Source: Hyperoplus lanceolatus (taxonomy: Eukaryota; Chordata; Actinopteri; Uranoscopiformes; Ammodytidae). Taken from it: 64,000 nucleotides of DNA. Positions 19,485 to 31,411 of this stretch are shown piece after piece. Numbering within the stretch: position 1 is the first letter of the stretch; each line of letters opens with the position of its first letter. The stretch is from assembly GCA_026929865.2 (NCBI GenBank), contig CM049398.1:14031001-14095000 (forward strand), read 5' to 3'. The translations under genes were made by a program, and so were the position numbers. The notes under the pieces were generated by a model. That model searched no databases, had not been told where the DNA came from, and saw only the letters and a program-made list of their open reading frames with translations.

Positions 19485-20212
19485 TACTAATTTTTTTTTT
19501 TTAAAGCTGTTATTTTGTAGTTTTAGTGAGTGGTTTTCATCATAAAAACTCATATTTTAAAATAAAGACGATGATAAAAGAGGTGATAAAATTGGTACAT
19601 TTTAGTATTCTTTTTCGTTTTACCAAATTGCATTGTGTTTTCTGCAGTAAAATGGGAAATCAGACGCAAAAAATGTTTTCACTTTAATTTAAAGGCGGGT
19701 TGCTAAAAAAGTTGTCATAATCTAAGTCAATGGTAGAAATCTAACTTTTTTTATTCAATCTGACATTAAACAAAAAGTGATAGTGCACCAAAATCGATTT
19801 TCTCGCCCATCATTCAGATGGGTAAACCGGTGATACTAATAATAACCAAAGTCAAAAAAAAAATTGGAATATGGAATTTTAGTGTATTTTTCAAACAAGC
19901 GGTTGGTGGTATATGATCAAAACTGGCATCTAAAGGGTTAATTTCTAATCACCATTTATTAAACCATAACATACATAGATTGAACAACAACCCCTTCATG
20001 AAGAAAATTAAAGAAAAAAAAATGGGAAAAAATATTGATCTTTCATAATGTTATTGCAGTTTAAAGGTCAACATACACACATTTCCACTAACATACTCAG
20101 TGTAACTTTTTCAAATCATCAACTAAATGACATTACCGTGCAAAAGGCTGCAATTTTCGGAAAATAAATGCACACGTGTTTCCAAGCGTTTCTCTCCTCA
20201 GCCTATCAACTG

Positions 20213-20256
<44 letters not shown>

Positions 20257-21638
20257 TAAAAGTCTGATGATGGCCCATGTAAGTTTAATTAAGTTGACGT
20301 AAGTGCCACACTGCTACTGTCTTTGCAGAAATTCCTTTTAAAAAGGGAAAAAAACATTTTATCTATCATTCAAACTTTTAAGTTACTTTGAAAACAGCAG
20401 GCTAGTGTAGGCCTACAAGCTTCATTGTTTTTGTATTTTCTATGCTGCTTCATTTGTTATGTTTTAAATTGAGAAATACATATTCCAAAACTATCAATAA
20501 CCTCTGTATTAAAAAAACAAGCAAGAAGACCATTTATTTATTATATCACATTGCTATATTGTTCCACTATAATCACAATCGCACAATTTGCCCCCACTTT
20601 TTTCTATGCTCATTTGAGCGAAAAATGTTGTGTTTTATTTTCGGCAACTCCAGAAAGATGTACAGATTAATCATATCATTAAACAGAAATCACCGTCCTC
20701 CATAAAGATAATCCCGACATGTACAGATGGTGGATGTAGAATTTTAGGCCTATTTTCCGTTTGAGATAAGCTAGCAGGAAATGACACTATTTAGATTATA
20801 TTAATCATGAACGCACACACAAAATTGTATGCGGTGAAGCTTCACCAGCAGTTTGTGCTACATTAAGAACATGTCATTAATGGTATCCTTTCGTATGTCC
20901 ATCTTCCCCTTTTTTGCTATGAATTAGACATGGTGTTAAAAAATAATCCATCTCTCGGCACATCATTTTTTTCACTTGATTTGCCACTAGATCGGTTGCC
21001 CAGAATGCAGCAATGTGGCCCATTTAAAACTAACAGGTTTCCAATAGCGTTTTAATAGCGATGAACAAAACTATCATTTTCATTATTGATTTACATGTCT
21101 CTCAATTTATCCATTTATAAAATGGGAGAAATGTTCATAAAGCCATGGTTTACCTCATCAAATGCATTGGTTTGTCTGAACGACAGTTTACATTAGAAGA
21201 AAGCATTTTAAAATAAAATAAATCAGAGAAAAGCATCAAATCCTCACTGGAAAAGCTGGAACTTAGGGGAATTGCTTAAAAAAATATTTCAACTATTACA
21301 ACAATTGTCAAATAAGCCCAGTTTGGTGTAGTTTGGTTTTGTAACTTAAAGTAGTCAAGAGGATCAACCAAAACATTGTACTTCATCTAAAACCCCTACA
21401 AAGAGGCTCTCCTTTCTCTGCGCCACTAGAGGATAGAGCAGAGATAATTAACAGCAGGTTATTAGCCAGTTTTATGCATTGAACCTTCTCACCTGTTTGG
21501 ATTCATTTCCTATGAAGTGCCAGACGACAGAGTTCCTGGAAATGTCTTTGTTGGGGCTGTACCAGGCTCGCAACACCACCATCTGGCCCTTCACCACCTC
21601 CATCTCTTTCCTGGGGATCTCCACCTTCTGGGTGTCAC
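6179..21638 (-). CDS. esam: endothelial cell-selective adhesion molecule (ESAM), exons 2-7; signal-peptide exon not found
   Basis: A type I membrane protein of the CTX/JAM immunoglobulin family, found at endothelial tight junctions and on platelets. Exons in gene order are 21638-21493, 15551-15350, 14917-14762, 8026-7904, 7815-7686 and 6635-6179. All have GT-AG boundaries with matching phases and give 404 codons plus stop. Exons 2-3 encode the V-type Ig domain, with the F-strand DSGRYFC. The B-strand Cys is absent, which from memory is also true of mammalian ESAM. Exons 4-5 encode the C2 domain (NVTLSC ... SGKYICRASN). Exon 6 carries one transmembrane helix (AGMIAAATLGSILGLMAMAL) followed by basic RRGR. 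Exon 7 is the proline- and serine-rich tail. The C-terminus MGAVAVMVPAQSQAGSLV nearly matches mammalian ESAM and ends in a type I PDZ ligand-like motif. Exon 2 needs an upstream exon ending in phase 1. Whether this is the a or b fish paralogue cannot be told. Confidence 0.93.
6642..6668. repeat. short (GA)n tract in esam last intron
   Basis: A simple GA dinucleotide run sits just outside the 5' boundary of the last esam exon, near the splice acceptor. It is a purine tract on the + strand and pyrimidine-rich on the gene strand. It does not replace the acceptor polypyrimidine tract, which is short here. Confidence 0.8.
10574..10838. mobile_element. 265-bp MITE with TA duplication (Tc1/mariner-like)
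   Basis: The ends read AAGCTGGG...CCCAGCTT and are flanked by TA on both sides (10572-10573 and 10839-10840). There is no coding capacity. A perfect 14-bp hairpin lies inside at 10747-10760/10766-10779 with a 5-nt loop. The superfamily call rests only on the TA duplication. Confidence 0.6.
11866..12878. mobile_element. hAT-like non-autonomous element in esam intron
   Basis: The terminal sequences are inverted copies of CAGTGTTTCCCCTA (11866 onward, and ending at 12878). ACATT flanks both sides, shorter than the 8 bp expected for hAT, so one flank may have changed. A second internal terminus-like sequence (GTGTTTCCCTCAGGATTTTT, near 12057) suggests a composite of two related copies. No transposase was seen. 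Confidence 0.6.
13163..13184. repeat. poly-G run of about 22 bases
   Basis: A homopolymer of G on the + strand inside the esam intron between exons 4 and 5. The length may be affected by assembly error. Confidence 0.9.
13889..14398. mobile_element. two adjoining copies of a MITE with ATGCTGCGTTCCAT termini
   Basis: The left end ATGCTGCGTTCCATACAACT is mirrored by the right end near 14380-14398. A right-end-like segment near 14090-14130 is followed by a new left end at about 14149, so two elements lie head-to-tail. Each is about 240-250 bp and AT-rich with long inverted repeats. No coding sequence. The superfamily was not resolved. Confidence 0.6.
15979..16924. mobile_element. nested MITE with GGGGAGAACGGGGTAA termini, TA duplication
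   Basis: The perfect terminal inverted repeat GGGGAGAACGGGGTAA is flanked by TA (15977-15978 and 16925-16926), pointing to a Tc1/mariner-type insertion. It has no coding capacity. The motif GTGACAACCAACCCC and close variants recur at least six times inside in both orientations, including a hairpin at 16166-16200. Confidence 0.7.
17818..18045. repeat. degenerate GC-rich minisatellite, about 95-bp unit
   Basis: About two and a half imperfect head-to-tail copies share TTCCTCTCATAAGGACCAG, CGGCCGCTWATGCTGTCA and GCCCGCCTCCCCC. Together they make an island of high GC and CpG within the AT-rich hAT element. No gene was recognised; reading frames through it are repeat artefacts. Confidence 0.65.
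18522..19941. mobile_element. piggyBac-type non-autonomous element (TTAA-flanked)
   Basis: TTAACCCTTATGCC at the left and, reversed, TTAACCCTTTAGATGCC at the right give TTAA duplications at 18522-18525 and 19938-19941 with CCCTT-type ends, as expected for piggyBac. No transposase was seen. The interior is AT-rich, carries CA-rich simple repeats (about 19375-19484) and a perfect 42-nt palindrome at 19059-19100. The termini match over only about 9 bases before diverging, so the exact element boundary is less certain than the TTAA sites suggest. Confidence 0.6.
19059..19100. repeat. perfect 42-nt palindrome
   Basis: The sequence from 19059 to 19100 equals its own reverse complement without a mismatch (arms of 20 plus a central AT). 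It lies near the middle of the TTAA-flanked element and could extrude as a cruciform. Confidence 0.9.
20215..20255. repeat. (TG)n microsatellite, about 41 bp
   Basis: A pure TG dinucleotide run in the esam intron between exons 2 and 3. Confidence 0.95.
20280..20480. repeat. diverged relic related to the interior of the 26.6-27.5 kb hAT element
   Basis: Ordered matches to about 27175-27365 include CTGCTACTGTCTTTGCA, TTTTGAAAACAGC, GCCTACAAGCTT and ATGTTTTAAATTGAGA. No terminal repeats survive here, so this is an old or partial copy. Confidence 0.5.
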
Positions 21639-24600
21639 CTGGAACAGCAAAACAGACCAATACTGAAACAGTTAATAACAGCTATCATGTAGCGGCGGCT
21701 CAGCAGTTTTTGATGTAAGCCTGATTCGGTTAAGGCCAGAAATGAATAAAACCTTTAGGTAAGTTTAACCTGAGTCATGCTTAAAAAGGTATACATACTG
21801 TAAAAACGTATGTTTGTTTTTAAGCATTTTGCATGCCCAGCTTTGTGTATGATGTTTTTTTTATGTGAGTATTTTAACAATTAATCGCTGATTTTCTGGA
21901 TTAATGATTCGTTATAAAACATTTAGAAAATGGTGAATGATGTCAGCCAAATTTGATAACTTCAAACATGTTGTTTTGCCCAACCATCAGACCAAAACAC
22001 AAAGATATTGAGTTTACAGTTTCAGGTTTTAAAACATAGAGAGAATAAGCAAATGGGATGAGGAGATAAATTCTCATATTTGCAAGACAAATAACTTAAA
22101 AAAGAGGATTTAATCATCAAAACATTTGGGTATTCATTAACTAATTGACTTGTGTTTTGATTTTCAACAAAAACCCGGAAAACATCTGTGATCAAGTTGA
22201 ATTTCATAAGTGACATATCAGCTGAACTGTTATGCTGCTCATAATCACCATCAACATCAGGACCAGGTCATCCAAAACATTTTGACAGTGTTTTTGGCTT
22301 CTGTACATTCAGCTGTCCTGAACTGAGGTCAGACAAGCAAACAGATCAGATCATAGACTCGAGAGAAGTGCTTGATTGACTGCCCGTTTGAATAATATTT
22401 CTAAAAATATCTTCATTTGAATTTGCCGATTGCCGAAGAAGGAAATGAGAGATTACAAACAGCTGTTTTTAGCTCTGTGTCCATGCACTTTAGAGATTAT
22501 CTAGTGTGGTTTTTAGAGACTATTTATTATTTAACTCAACAAGCTGGGAAATACATGGTTTTCAATATTAAGAAGTTATGTGCAGGTTGCAAGAGATTCC
22601 ACATGTAGTGTAAGTGTACCAGATCAAGTTCTACAGCAAAACTTTGCCTTCTTTACTGTATACTTGTCTGTACGCAACATTTATTATGACTTACATTCAG
22701 CTCATTTTACAAACACATGTAATGCAAGCAATATCACGTTTAAAAAATCTTAACTATTTGGCGTTTATAGGACTTTGTTCCTCTTGAAGATATCCATGCT
22801 CACAAAAGCTTAAAATTATTTTCACGTAGGAAAGATAAGCAAAAAAAGTAAAGAAGAAAAGATAATCAAGAAAACAAATGTCCAACTCACAGGGTTCCCA
22901 ATCCCCTGAACCTGTCAGCGGAAGCTGGATCAACTGATCCCAGCACTCGGTGTCCACTTGTGTCTCCAGCTTGAAGATTGGTTTAACAAATCTCAAGCAA
23001 AAAGGAAAAAAAACTCTTCTTGCCACTAAACCCTTCGACTCCAGAAAACACAGAAACTGTATCCCTCATGTGCATAGATGCATGTCTGGATGAAAAAGAT
23101 ATAGAGCGGGAGTGATATGATCCATAGACAGGCAGATAAAATCTCCACATCTGTTCGACCAGGCACGCCTTCCCTACTTCCCGCGCTTAGAGGCTGGAGA
23201 ATTAGGTGATTGGTGGTGGTAGGGTTTGGGAGGGAGGGAGTGAGTGAGTGTGTGTATACAGACTGACAGAAGTATCGTGAGTATGTTAGTGGAATTGCGA
23301 TGTTCAAAGTGTTCATGAAAAAGCATAAAGGAGGAAGAGAAGATTTTTTTTTGTCATATACTTTTGCGGCAGTGACTCAGTGGTTTCCTCTTGGGACAGT
23401 GTGACCCCGCCGCTGTGGCTCTCAGTCCAGTCCCTTCATTTTCAGAATCTCTGGATTTGGTCCTGTTGACTAATCCCCAAACAATCCCAGGCTCAATCCT
23501 CTCACCTCACGTGAGCAGTAGAGCTCAGATGGACATGGATATGACATAACACATGGTCACTTCACAAACCAACAGTCAATGCTATCATCACCGAAACAGC
23601 ATTTCCATTCCCTAATTTACAATTAGCAGATCGCTCTGTCTTTGCGTTTAATCCTTTGTGTCAGGTGATTTCTGCCTAGGTCTGTTCGTGGATTAGCATG
23701 AGGCATCCAGAATGTAAACGATCCACTCTAAGCCTGACCCAGAATGTCCGCAAAAGAGAACACAAAATGTAAAAAAGAATATGAGTAATGCTACTTTGAC
23801 TTTGCTGTCTAGTTGTGTTATAAAGTACAGAACAAGGTAGGAGGAGATATAAGTGGGAATAAGAAACTAAGGGTACTATTGTGACTGTACCTTAATCACG
23901 TAATCATATTCAACAAAAAAGAAAACATCAAAGATAGGACTAGTTAAAAATCAGATGTTTTATATTCTCAAATCAGCTGTTACTTTACAGAAATCATAAA
24001 ATATGTGTTTACAGCCAGGTAACTAAACTATCTATACACTTTCTTAATTGAGCATGTTAGATTGCAAACGTTGCACTCAACACAAATGAGGGCAGCAGCC
24101 AATGGGAATCTCTTTACTCATGCAGGTGTTTGTTCACAAAGCAAAGCAACGGAAACATTTCAAAACTGATGACGTGGCTAAAAGAAAAGTCAAATCAGTA
24201 AAGTTTTTTGAATTCATCATGAGGGGACCATGAATGCTAACGTTAAATGAAATGGCAAATTCCATTCAACAGTTGTCAAGACATTTCACTATGAATCACA
24301 AATGTCCATCTATGGTGGCGCTGGAGAAAAAGTCAGAGGGATTCCCAAAGTCATAAGGCTTCATGCTCCGGGGACCATGACAACCTTTCTAAAATGTCAT
24401 GGAAAGCAGGTTGCACATCTGCCCACAAGCAGAAACCCTGGCGGTGCTTTAACCCCCAACATGAAAAATGTGATGTGCAATATATATGAGACATAAATGT
24501 AAAGATGTCCCCATGTTTAATCATAAAACATGTCTTCACATCTAACTTTGGCAGTAAAGCCATCTATTGAAAATGCATGCATGAGATTAATATCTTTAAG

Positions 24601-25198
24601 ATTCTCATTATTCCTGCAGGCGTCATCAAATCAGCCCAGCCACAGCAACCCAGAAAACAGAGGAATTGCCTGTTTTTCTGATTTAGAAAGATAATTTGTC
24701 CCCTCACAAAATCCCATTAGTGCTCCAATTTCATCTCCACCAGCTACTGGCTTTGCTTTCGCGACAACCAGTGAACCGTGTTGTGCTGTAACAATTACGG
24801 AACAATCCTAAGAAAAAAGGTCTTGGCTTGGGATGGGGTGTGTCTACATGGATGATGCCAGAAATATATTTCTTGTTGGATTAACCTTTAAAGTGCTCTG
24901 CAGGCATTGTATGTTGATTAATATCAACTGTACAATAACTTGAGTACCAGAGAGACAATCAGAAAGGATCAGGTGTTCTATACATTGATGAGTTTACGCT
25001 GCAGCAGACAGTTATTCTGAATGATACACAGATATTCTATGATGTATTAGGATAATGTCCTGTCGTCTCCTCACTCCAGACTTCTCTTGTGCTTCTTTGA
25101 GCAGGTTTATCCTCAGAACTGTGTCATTCAATAGTTTATTAAATGAAGGAAAATCTTCACTAATCCGGGGCCATCTCCATCTGGGATCTGTGTGTGTT

Positions 25199-25200
<2 letters not shown>
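21639..25200. other. upstream of esam exon 2; no confirmed gene
   Basis: This should contain esam intron 1 and possibly exon 1 and the promoter. I found no ATG exon with a clear signal peptide. One minus-strand open segment ends at 22891 with a strong GTGAGT donor in the phase that exon 2 needs, but it has no ATG, so I do not annotate it as coding. The rest is unremarkable AT-rich sequence. Confidence 0.4.

Positions 25201-25290
<90 letters not shown>
25201..25290. repeat. (TG)n microsatellite, about 90 bp
   Basis: A pure TG run of about 45 units followed by a short TCTG stretch. The long His-Thr and Cys-Val frames here are repeat artefacts. Confidence 0.97.
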
Positions 25291-25292
<2 letters not shown>

Positions 25293-26587
25293 TGTCTGTC
25301 TGTGCGTATCTGGGTGTGTGCACGTGACTGCAGACACAGACCGCTCAAGACATTTGTATGCTATGAAGTCAGCCTAAATCCTTCGCAACAGAGGGGATGG
25401 GGGGGTTGGGGTATAAAGATAATCTGCCGATAAAGGGGATGCAGATACGTTTCTATGCAGCCTCAGTTTTGTCCCAATTACATTTTAGGAAAGGCTGCCG
25501 TTTAGCCTAGCCTAGTTTTAGGTTTTCTTGCAGGGCATGAGATACCGGCTGAGTCCCAGCTGGAACAGAAATTAAGAGGGCAGGGAATGTCGGACAGAAA
25601 AATCAACCAAAAGTCAACCATTTCATGCGTGTCTGAACTTGGGTACAATGCAGAGATCAAATATGAGGTTGTTGTAGTACTGCTCGCCATTCACAGGGGG
25701 CAGTAGATTCCTTGGATAAAACAGATCATCTGCTCTTCCAAAGATCCACAGTGGAAATCAACAGATCTTCAAAATAGTAAAATCTTTGAATATAAGACTC
25801 AATGACAGAATACATTGAATGTAAACTGAAGCAACAAATGCAAACTGTAGTGTAAAACCAGGTGCATACAAAAGAAAATTAACAATCAGTTGTCTAGTTT
25901 ATCACTGAGATAGGCTACATGTAATTTGCATTTCTAAGAAGGCGTTCCAACCTAATTTTGCTGTGCATTGTGATCAAATGCAGGATAAAAAAAAAGTCTG
26001 TCCTCTCTCACGGCCCTCAGGGAGCCACGCAGTCATGTGTGAAGATAAACTGATCCTCTTTAACCAACCTCACTATCTCCACCAGTAATCTCTGCTTCCA
26101 CCCATGTCTTTCTCTCATGAGAGTCCCACTCTGGAGCTGCAGCTTTAGCCGAGGCTCAGATTTACAACTCCTCCTCCCCTCTTTCACCATCCATACAACG
26201 GGGTTGGGGTTGCAAACTGACAACCTGAAGTAAGTGAAAGCAGCATCAACAAGGTGTAAAGGTGAAAGGTAATTAGTTTTCAGATCATGCTATCATAGCT
26301 GTGCACTTTCTGCCTATATATTTCATGTTTTGAAATGCATTGTTGTAGCTTTGAAGAATGTGTTCCCTCTGGGAAGGTACAGCCGGTGGAGGCGTGCAGC
26401 AAAAAAGTGCACAGAGCAAGGATGGCTTAATACTAGTAAAAGGCCCTGATTAAAAGAGTGCATTTCATACAGTATGTTGCAGTTTGGACTTGAGTAAATT
26501 TTTACAACTGACCCAGACTGACTACTAAAGGGAAATGAAAATTTAGCGGAAGTAGGTAGGCGGGCGGCGGTGCCAGGCTGTTATATG

Positions 26588-27519
26588 CAGTGATGCCGGT
26601 AACGCGTTACTTAGTAACGCATTACCGGCATCGGACCTCTTTTTTCAGTAACGAGTAATCTAACGCGTTACTATCTCCAAACCAGTAATCAGATTAAAGT
26701 TACTCATGAAAGTCACTGTGCGTTACTTTTTCTGTAATTTTCCTTAGTGAAACATTTTACATAACTGCACAAATGACTGCGATTGCGATTTAATGTACAT
26801 AAATGTGCGCGCATGTGTCTCTAAACGTTCCAACTGCTCCTCTCGTCTTTTTGGTAGCGCCCCTCGTCTCTGACATGCAGCGTGTGTGTAGTGTCTGTGT
26901 GTGTGTGTGTGCAGCAGCATTACGGCCGAGTCTAAGCTGAACTGTGGCGCAAAACAAACGTCCCCCCCCCCCCCCATGAAATATAGCGTCTGGCGTCTGC
27001 TATGGGGATATTTAGGATTCGGGTACGTGACGGTGAAGAGAAGTGTTTAAAACTTGGAAACGTATCGCCTAATCACGTGGCGACCGGTGGCCGCACACAC
27101 TCAGTCTATCAACACATGAGACATTGCAGAGAAAAGTCAAATTAATGCATGAGAGTGAAGGGCCAAGCACATTAAGTTTAAAGACACTGCTACTGTCTTT
27201 GCACTTTGGAGGAATGCATTTATTTTCATGGGGGGAAAAAGGTTTTTTTTTTATTACATTTTTCAAACCATAATTTTTATTATTTTGAAAACAGCTACTA
27301 GCCTACAAGCTTTATTTTATATATTTGCAATGATTCTTAATATGTGCATGTTTTAAATTGAGATATATGGGTTTCAAAACCTGTAAAGTAACGTTTAAAG
27401 TAACTTGTAATCTAACTTAGTTACTTTTAACATCAAGTAATCAGTAAAGTAACTAAGTTACTATTTTGATGAGTAACTAATAATCGGATTACTTTTTCAA
27501 AGTAACTGTGGCAACACTG
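26588..27519. mobile_element. hAT-type non-autonomous element, 932 bp, perfect 8-bp duplication
   Basis: The ends CAGTGATGCC and (reversed) CAGTGTTGCC are flanked by GTTATATG at 26580-26587 and 27520-27527. The subterminal regions are packed with repeats of GTAACG/AGTTACTT and their complements, typical of transposase-binding arrays in hAT ends. The interior has a short CpG-rich block, a C13 run and no recognisable transposase. Confidence 0.85.
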
Positions 27520-27818
27520 GTTATATGTGCCAACACTTCATAAAAACATGGCGCAAAATTAGGACAAAATCTCTGTTCTCTGTGTATGATTCTGTAGATC
27601 TTGATGCTTCCCTCATCTTCCTTTCAATCTAGTAACTGCATGATGGTTTGAAACAATCGCTGCCCTCTTTTGAATACATACATCTCAAAGAATATATCTT
27701 ATAACACTTATCATAATTATCATAATTTCTTCTGACATTCATGCGTGGTGGACCAGCTCTAATAATATCAGCATGCAACTGGTCTGTGAATCCAATAAAG
27801 TGACTCTGCAAAGCTAAC

Positions 27819-28186
27819 TATACTCAACAAAAATATAAACGCAACACTTTTGTTTTTGCTCCCATTTTTCATAAGATGGACTTAAAGATCTAAAATTCAT
27901 TCCAGATACACAATTGAGTGGCCTTTTATTGTGGACAGTCTAAGGCACACCTGTGCACTAATCATGATGTCAGATCAGCATCTTTATGTGGCACACCTGT
28001 GAGGTGGGATTGATTATCTTAGCAAAGCAGAAGTGCTCACTATCACACATTTAGACAGATTTGTGAACAATGTTTGAGAGAAATGGTAATATTGTGTATC
28101 TGGAATGAATTTTAGATATTTAAGTCCATCTCATGAAAAATGGGAGCAAAAACAAAAGTGTTGCGTTTATATTTTTGATGAGTGTA
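27819..28186. mobile_element. Tc1/mariner-like MITE with inverted repeats of about 95 bp
   Basis: The two ends (TATACTCAACAAAAATATAA and, reversed, TACACTCATCAAAAATATAA) match for about 95 bases with few mismatches and start with TA. The 368-bp element has no coding capacity. Long inverted repeats with an A+T-rich centre make it largely foldback. Confidence 0.85.
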
Positions 28187-28929
28187 GAAAAGAACAGTAT
28201 GGAAAAATTATATCAATCCTGTGTGCTGCATCAATAATTGAAGAGGAGATGCTTGTCTGATCTCTGCAGCATGTTTTGTCTGTGCCAAGCTGGGATCTGT
28301 GTCAGAACAGTGATAACAAACTCTTCAAATGACCCCGTAAGCGCCAGACATGGCAAGAACATCACAATAAATTATTTAAGCATCGGATTTCTTTTCCTCA
28401 TTATAACCGATCATTAGTCTAGCTGGTTAAGAAATCTGGATGACCTTGAGTTTTTTTAAAACTTTTGTTAAGGGATTTAACAAGTGAAGAACTGATTGTG
28501 AACTGCTCCAGATTTGATGTCCAATGAGGACGAACATGAGCAAACATTATGACAGAGCCAAAACTAAATGGGTTATTCCCTGACTTTTTTTTTGACAAGA
28601 CAGGAAGGAATGTAGGACAACAAAATTGCCTTGTTGGTGTAAAACTGCATATTGGACTGACCCCACAGGCTTCAAACAGATGGTGCTCCAATAATAAATA
28701 CTTGAGGAAGGTCTATTAAATTGGATTACATTAGAACAATCTATACAGCTATTTTAAACCATTTTGAGCATGCTATCTCACCACTGTAGCTTAAATCCCT
28801 CTTAACTTTTGATTGTGAATAAATTGATTCTCTTCGCACACATGGCTCCAAACGTCCAAAACCTCCCCCCTGGTTCTCACTGCAACTCACTCTCTCTCAC
28901 GTTCACATACACAAACGCGCGCACACACA

Positions 28930-28972
<43 letters not shown>

Positions 28973-30411
28973 GCGCACAAAAAATATAGGTGTTTGTTTA
29001 TTTTATTATTTTTTTTTTATAGTACCACCTTGAGGTCATAACAGACTTACCAGCCCACTCACGACGGGAAAGTGGCAGCTTAAATCAGAAGTGGAAATAG
29101 TTTACTGTAATACTTAGTGAGCATATTTCTGTGAATTACTTATATACACAATTCAGTTTGAGACGAAAATATTTTGATGCAAGTGGAAATTGTAAAAAAG
29201 TAAAGTTAGAACATTAGCTAGTTGTCCATCTAGTTTGAAACATAAATGTTTATCGTCGTTATTGATGTTTACCTTACGCACATTTGTGATAGACTTGGGC
29301 ATACATCAAGAGAAAACTCATTTTGAAGGTCTGATAAAAGCTCTTAAATATTTCTAACAACAGTCTGAGTTAGACAAATCAATTAAGTATTGTCCAAGGT
29401 TACAGGGTTTTTAGTATAAACAAGATATGTTACTAGCCAGTATAAATAGGGAAAAACTTTAAGCAATTGTTTCATCGTTCAGATTTGCACCTGACGATTG
29501 TTTTCGGCCTTACTAATTTCAACAAATCATTTAAAGTAAATTAATTAATGTATAACCACTTGGGGGCAGCACAACAAGCTGTAAACATAAAACTGATTAT
29601 CACCTTATAAAGTGGTCATGACAACCTTTGTTAACATAAAAATACTGATAACATGATAACCTGGCAGTTTTTGCACTTATTGCCTTGGATGCTGCAGTCA
29701 CATTGTTAACCTCACCATTGTCTCTGGGACGGATAAGGTTCAGCAAAACCTTCCATGACATAAAGCTCATTCAATGTCTTAAAAAAAAGCTTTCTATTTT
29801 TTTAATTTAAAGCTACGTTATTTATAGTCTTTATTTCCTGGTAAATAAAATAATCGGGAATACCATTATTACAACCACACAATCACCCACCACACACATT
29901 CAATCAATGCATAATTAGGTAGGTATTGTGCAAGGCTGCTACAGTTCAATGGCCTTTTAAACCTTTTTATGGACCTGGCCTTACGATGTTTACTTACATG
30001 CACGATTGTGCAGCTAAAACGACGGAGGCGCGCATGCCCGTGTTTATGCTAAATGCCTTGCATTTCTACTTACAGCCCTGACATACAACACATTAAAGCA
30101 CTGCCCCTGTAGCTATACAAAACACAAGAAAGATGAACGGGAAATGGAGAAACAGGTTCCTGTAGTTGCTAGGAGGAGGGAGCCGTGGGCTGAGGCTTTG
30201 ATCACATGCAAAAAAAAAACACACCAAGGGGATATAGGTGTGTATGTGGGAAAACAAAGGCTCTTATTCTACACCAACTTTTCTAAATTAAGCAAATCCT
30301 GGGAAGGTTTAAATCTGCACATGCGTTTGGGTGATTCAACCCAACAATAGAAAATGTAAGGTTTCAAATTGAAGCGGCTGAACAAGTAGTTGATATCTTC
30401 TTGTTGTTGTG
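28187..30411. other. no gene recognised; contains a (CA)n run
   Basis: AT-rich intergenic DNA. Short reading frames on both strands show no domain I recognise and have no splice context. The only distinct features are a CA microsatellite at about 28931-28970 bounded by CGCGCG-type units, and scattered A/T runs. Confidence 0.5.
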
Positions 30412-30414
30412 TTA

Positions 30415-31408
30415 GGGTGTATTCACACTGGGAAAGTCCGCTAGTTCACTTGCTTTGGTCCAGACCAAATGGAGTTTTGATTTTTTTTTGTTTGGTGTGG
30501 TCCACTTTCATATTGCCCCTTTTGCAAGTGAACCAGCATTACGAAGCAAAACCACACGTGATCTGAGGTTATTCATTCATTGGACAGACATTCTGGGGTG
30601 GAGAGAAACAGGAAGCACGAAGTTAAAACTACGAAATATATATCATTGATATAATATGGGGTTAAAAATAATAAAATGGCCAACATCTAACCTATAAATA
30701 AAGAGGAAAAACATCGGATTATTGTTGTTTCATATGGTTATAATATGTAGCCCTATGTCAATGCAACGTTATGTGGCGTGTAGCCTACAATGTGAAATAT
30801 CATTTTTACTGTAGTTTTGGTGCTGGACGCGCGTCACGCGAGAAGAATAGGCTCAAGCTGACACTCAGCTGATTAAGCTGTGTATCAGCTGGGTCGGCGC
30901 AGTTCAGCTCCAAACTGACACGGGGTATTGACGGTCCCGTACATGGGAAGCAAAATAAAAACACACATTTCTTGCGCAGCGTGAACCTGTTGGCACTGTG
31001 CGAGAGACGCTCCCCTCTCCTTCATCTGATCGCTGAACACATTCAGCATGTTTATGCGTCCTCTCGATCAAATGTAATATATTGTTCTGGGCTCCCGGTC
31101 AAACCACAACTTATCGTCCTAACAATGGCAACAACAACACTTTCCCATAATGTGAAGCTGACGGCTATTTATTAAAAAAGAAAAGAAAGAAAAGGCACAG
31201 TGCCTCCTTCATTTGGGTCGGATCGAGTCCGGACAAATTCACACCACAAACGAACTGCAGCAGAGTGCGCTGGGTCTCGGAGCGTTTGTTTGGTCCGCCC
31301 CCGAGTGTGATTGCTGTATTCACACCTGCCTGAAAGATGCGCATTGAAGGCAGAAGTGCATCTGAGTTCGTTTCAACCGAACTAAACACGGCATGTGTGA
31401 ATACACCC
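30415..31408. mobile_element. PIF/Harbinger-like non-autonomous element, 994 bp
   Basis: The inverted termini GGGTGTATTCACAC are flanked by TTA on both sides (30412-30414 and 31409-31411), matching the 3-bp TWA preference of PIF/Harbinger elements. Subterminal sequences on both sides contain tGGTCCg-type motifs. No transposase or Myb-like frame was recognised. Confidence 0.75.
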
Positions 31409-31411
31409 TTA

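Noticed and set aside
22891-23026. Minus-strand open segment with strong donor as esam exon 1
   Set aside because: It has the right phase but no ATG in frame before an upstream stop, and no convincing signal peptide. Recorded as a finding, not a CDS.
28419-28691. 90-codon minus-strand frame
   Set aside because: No recognisable domain; possibly an old repeat, but no terminus or match could be supported by eye.
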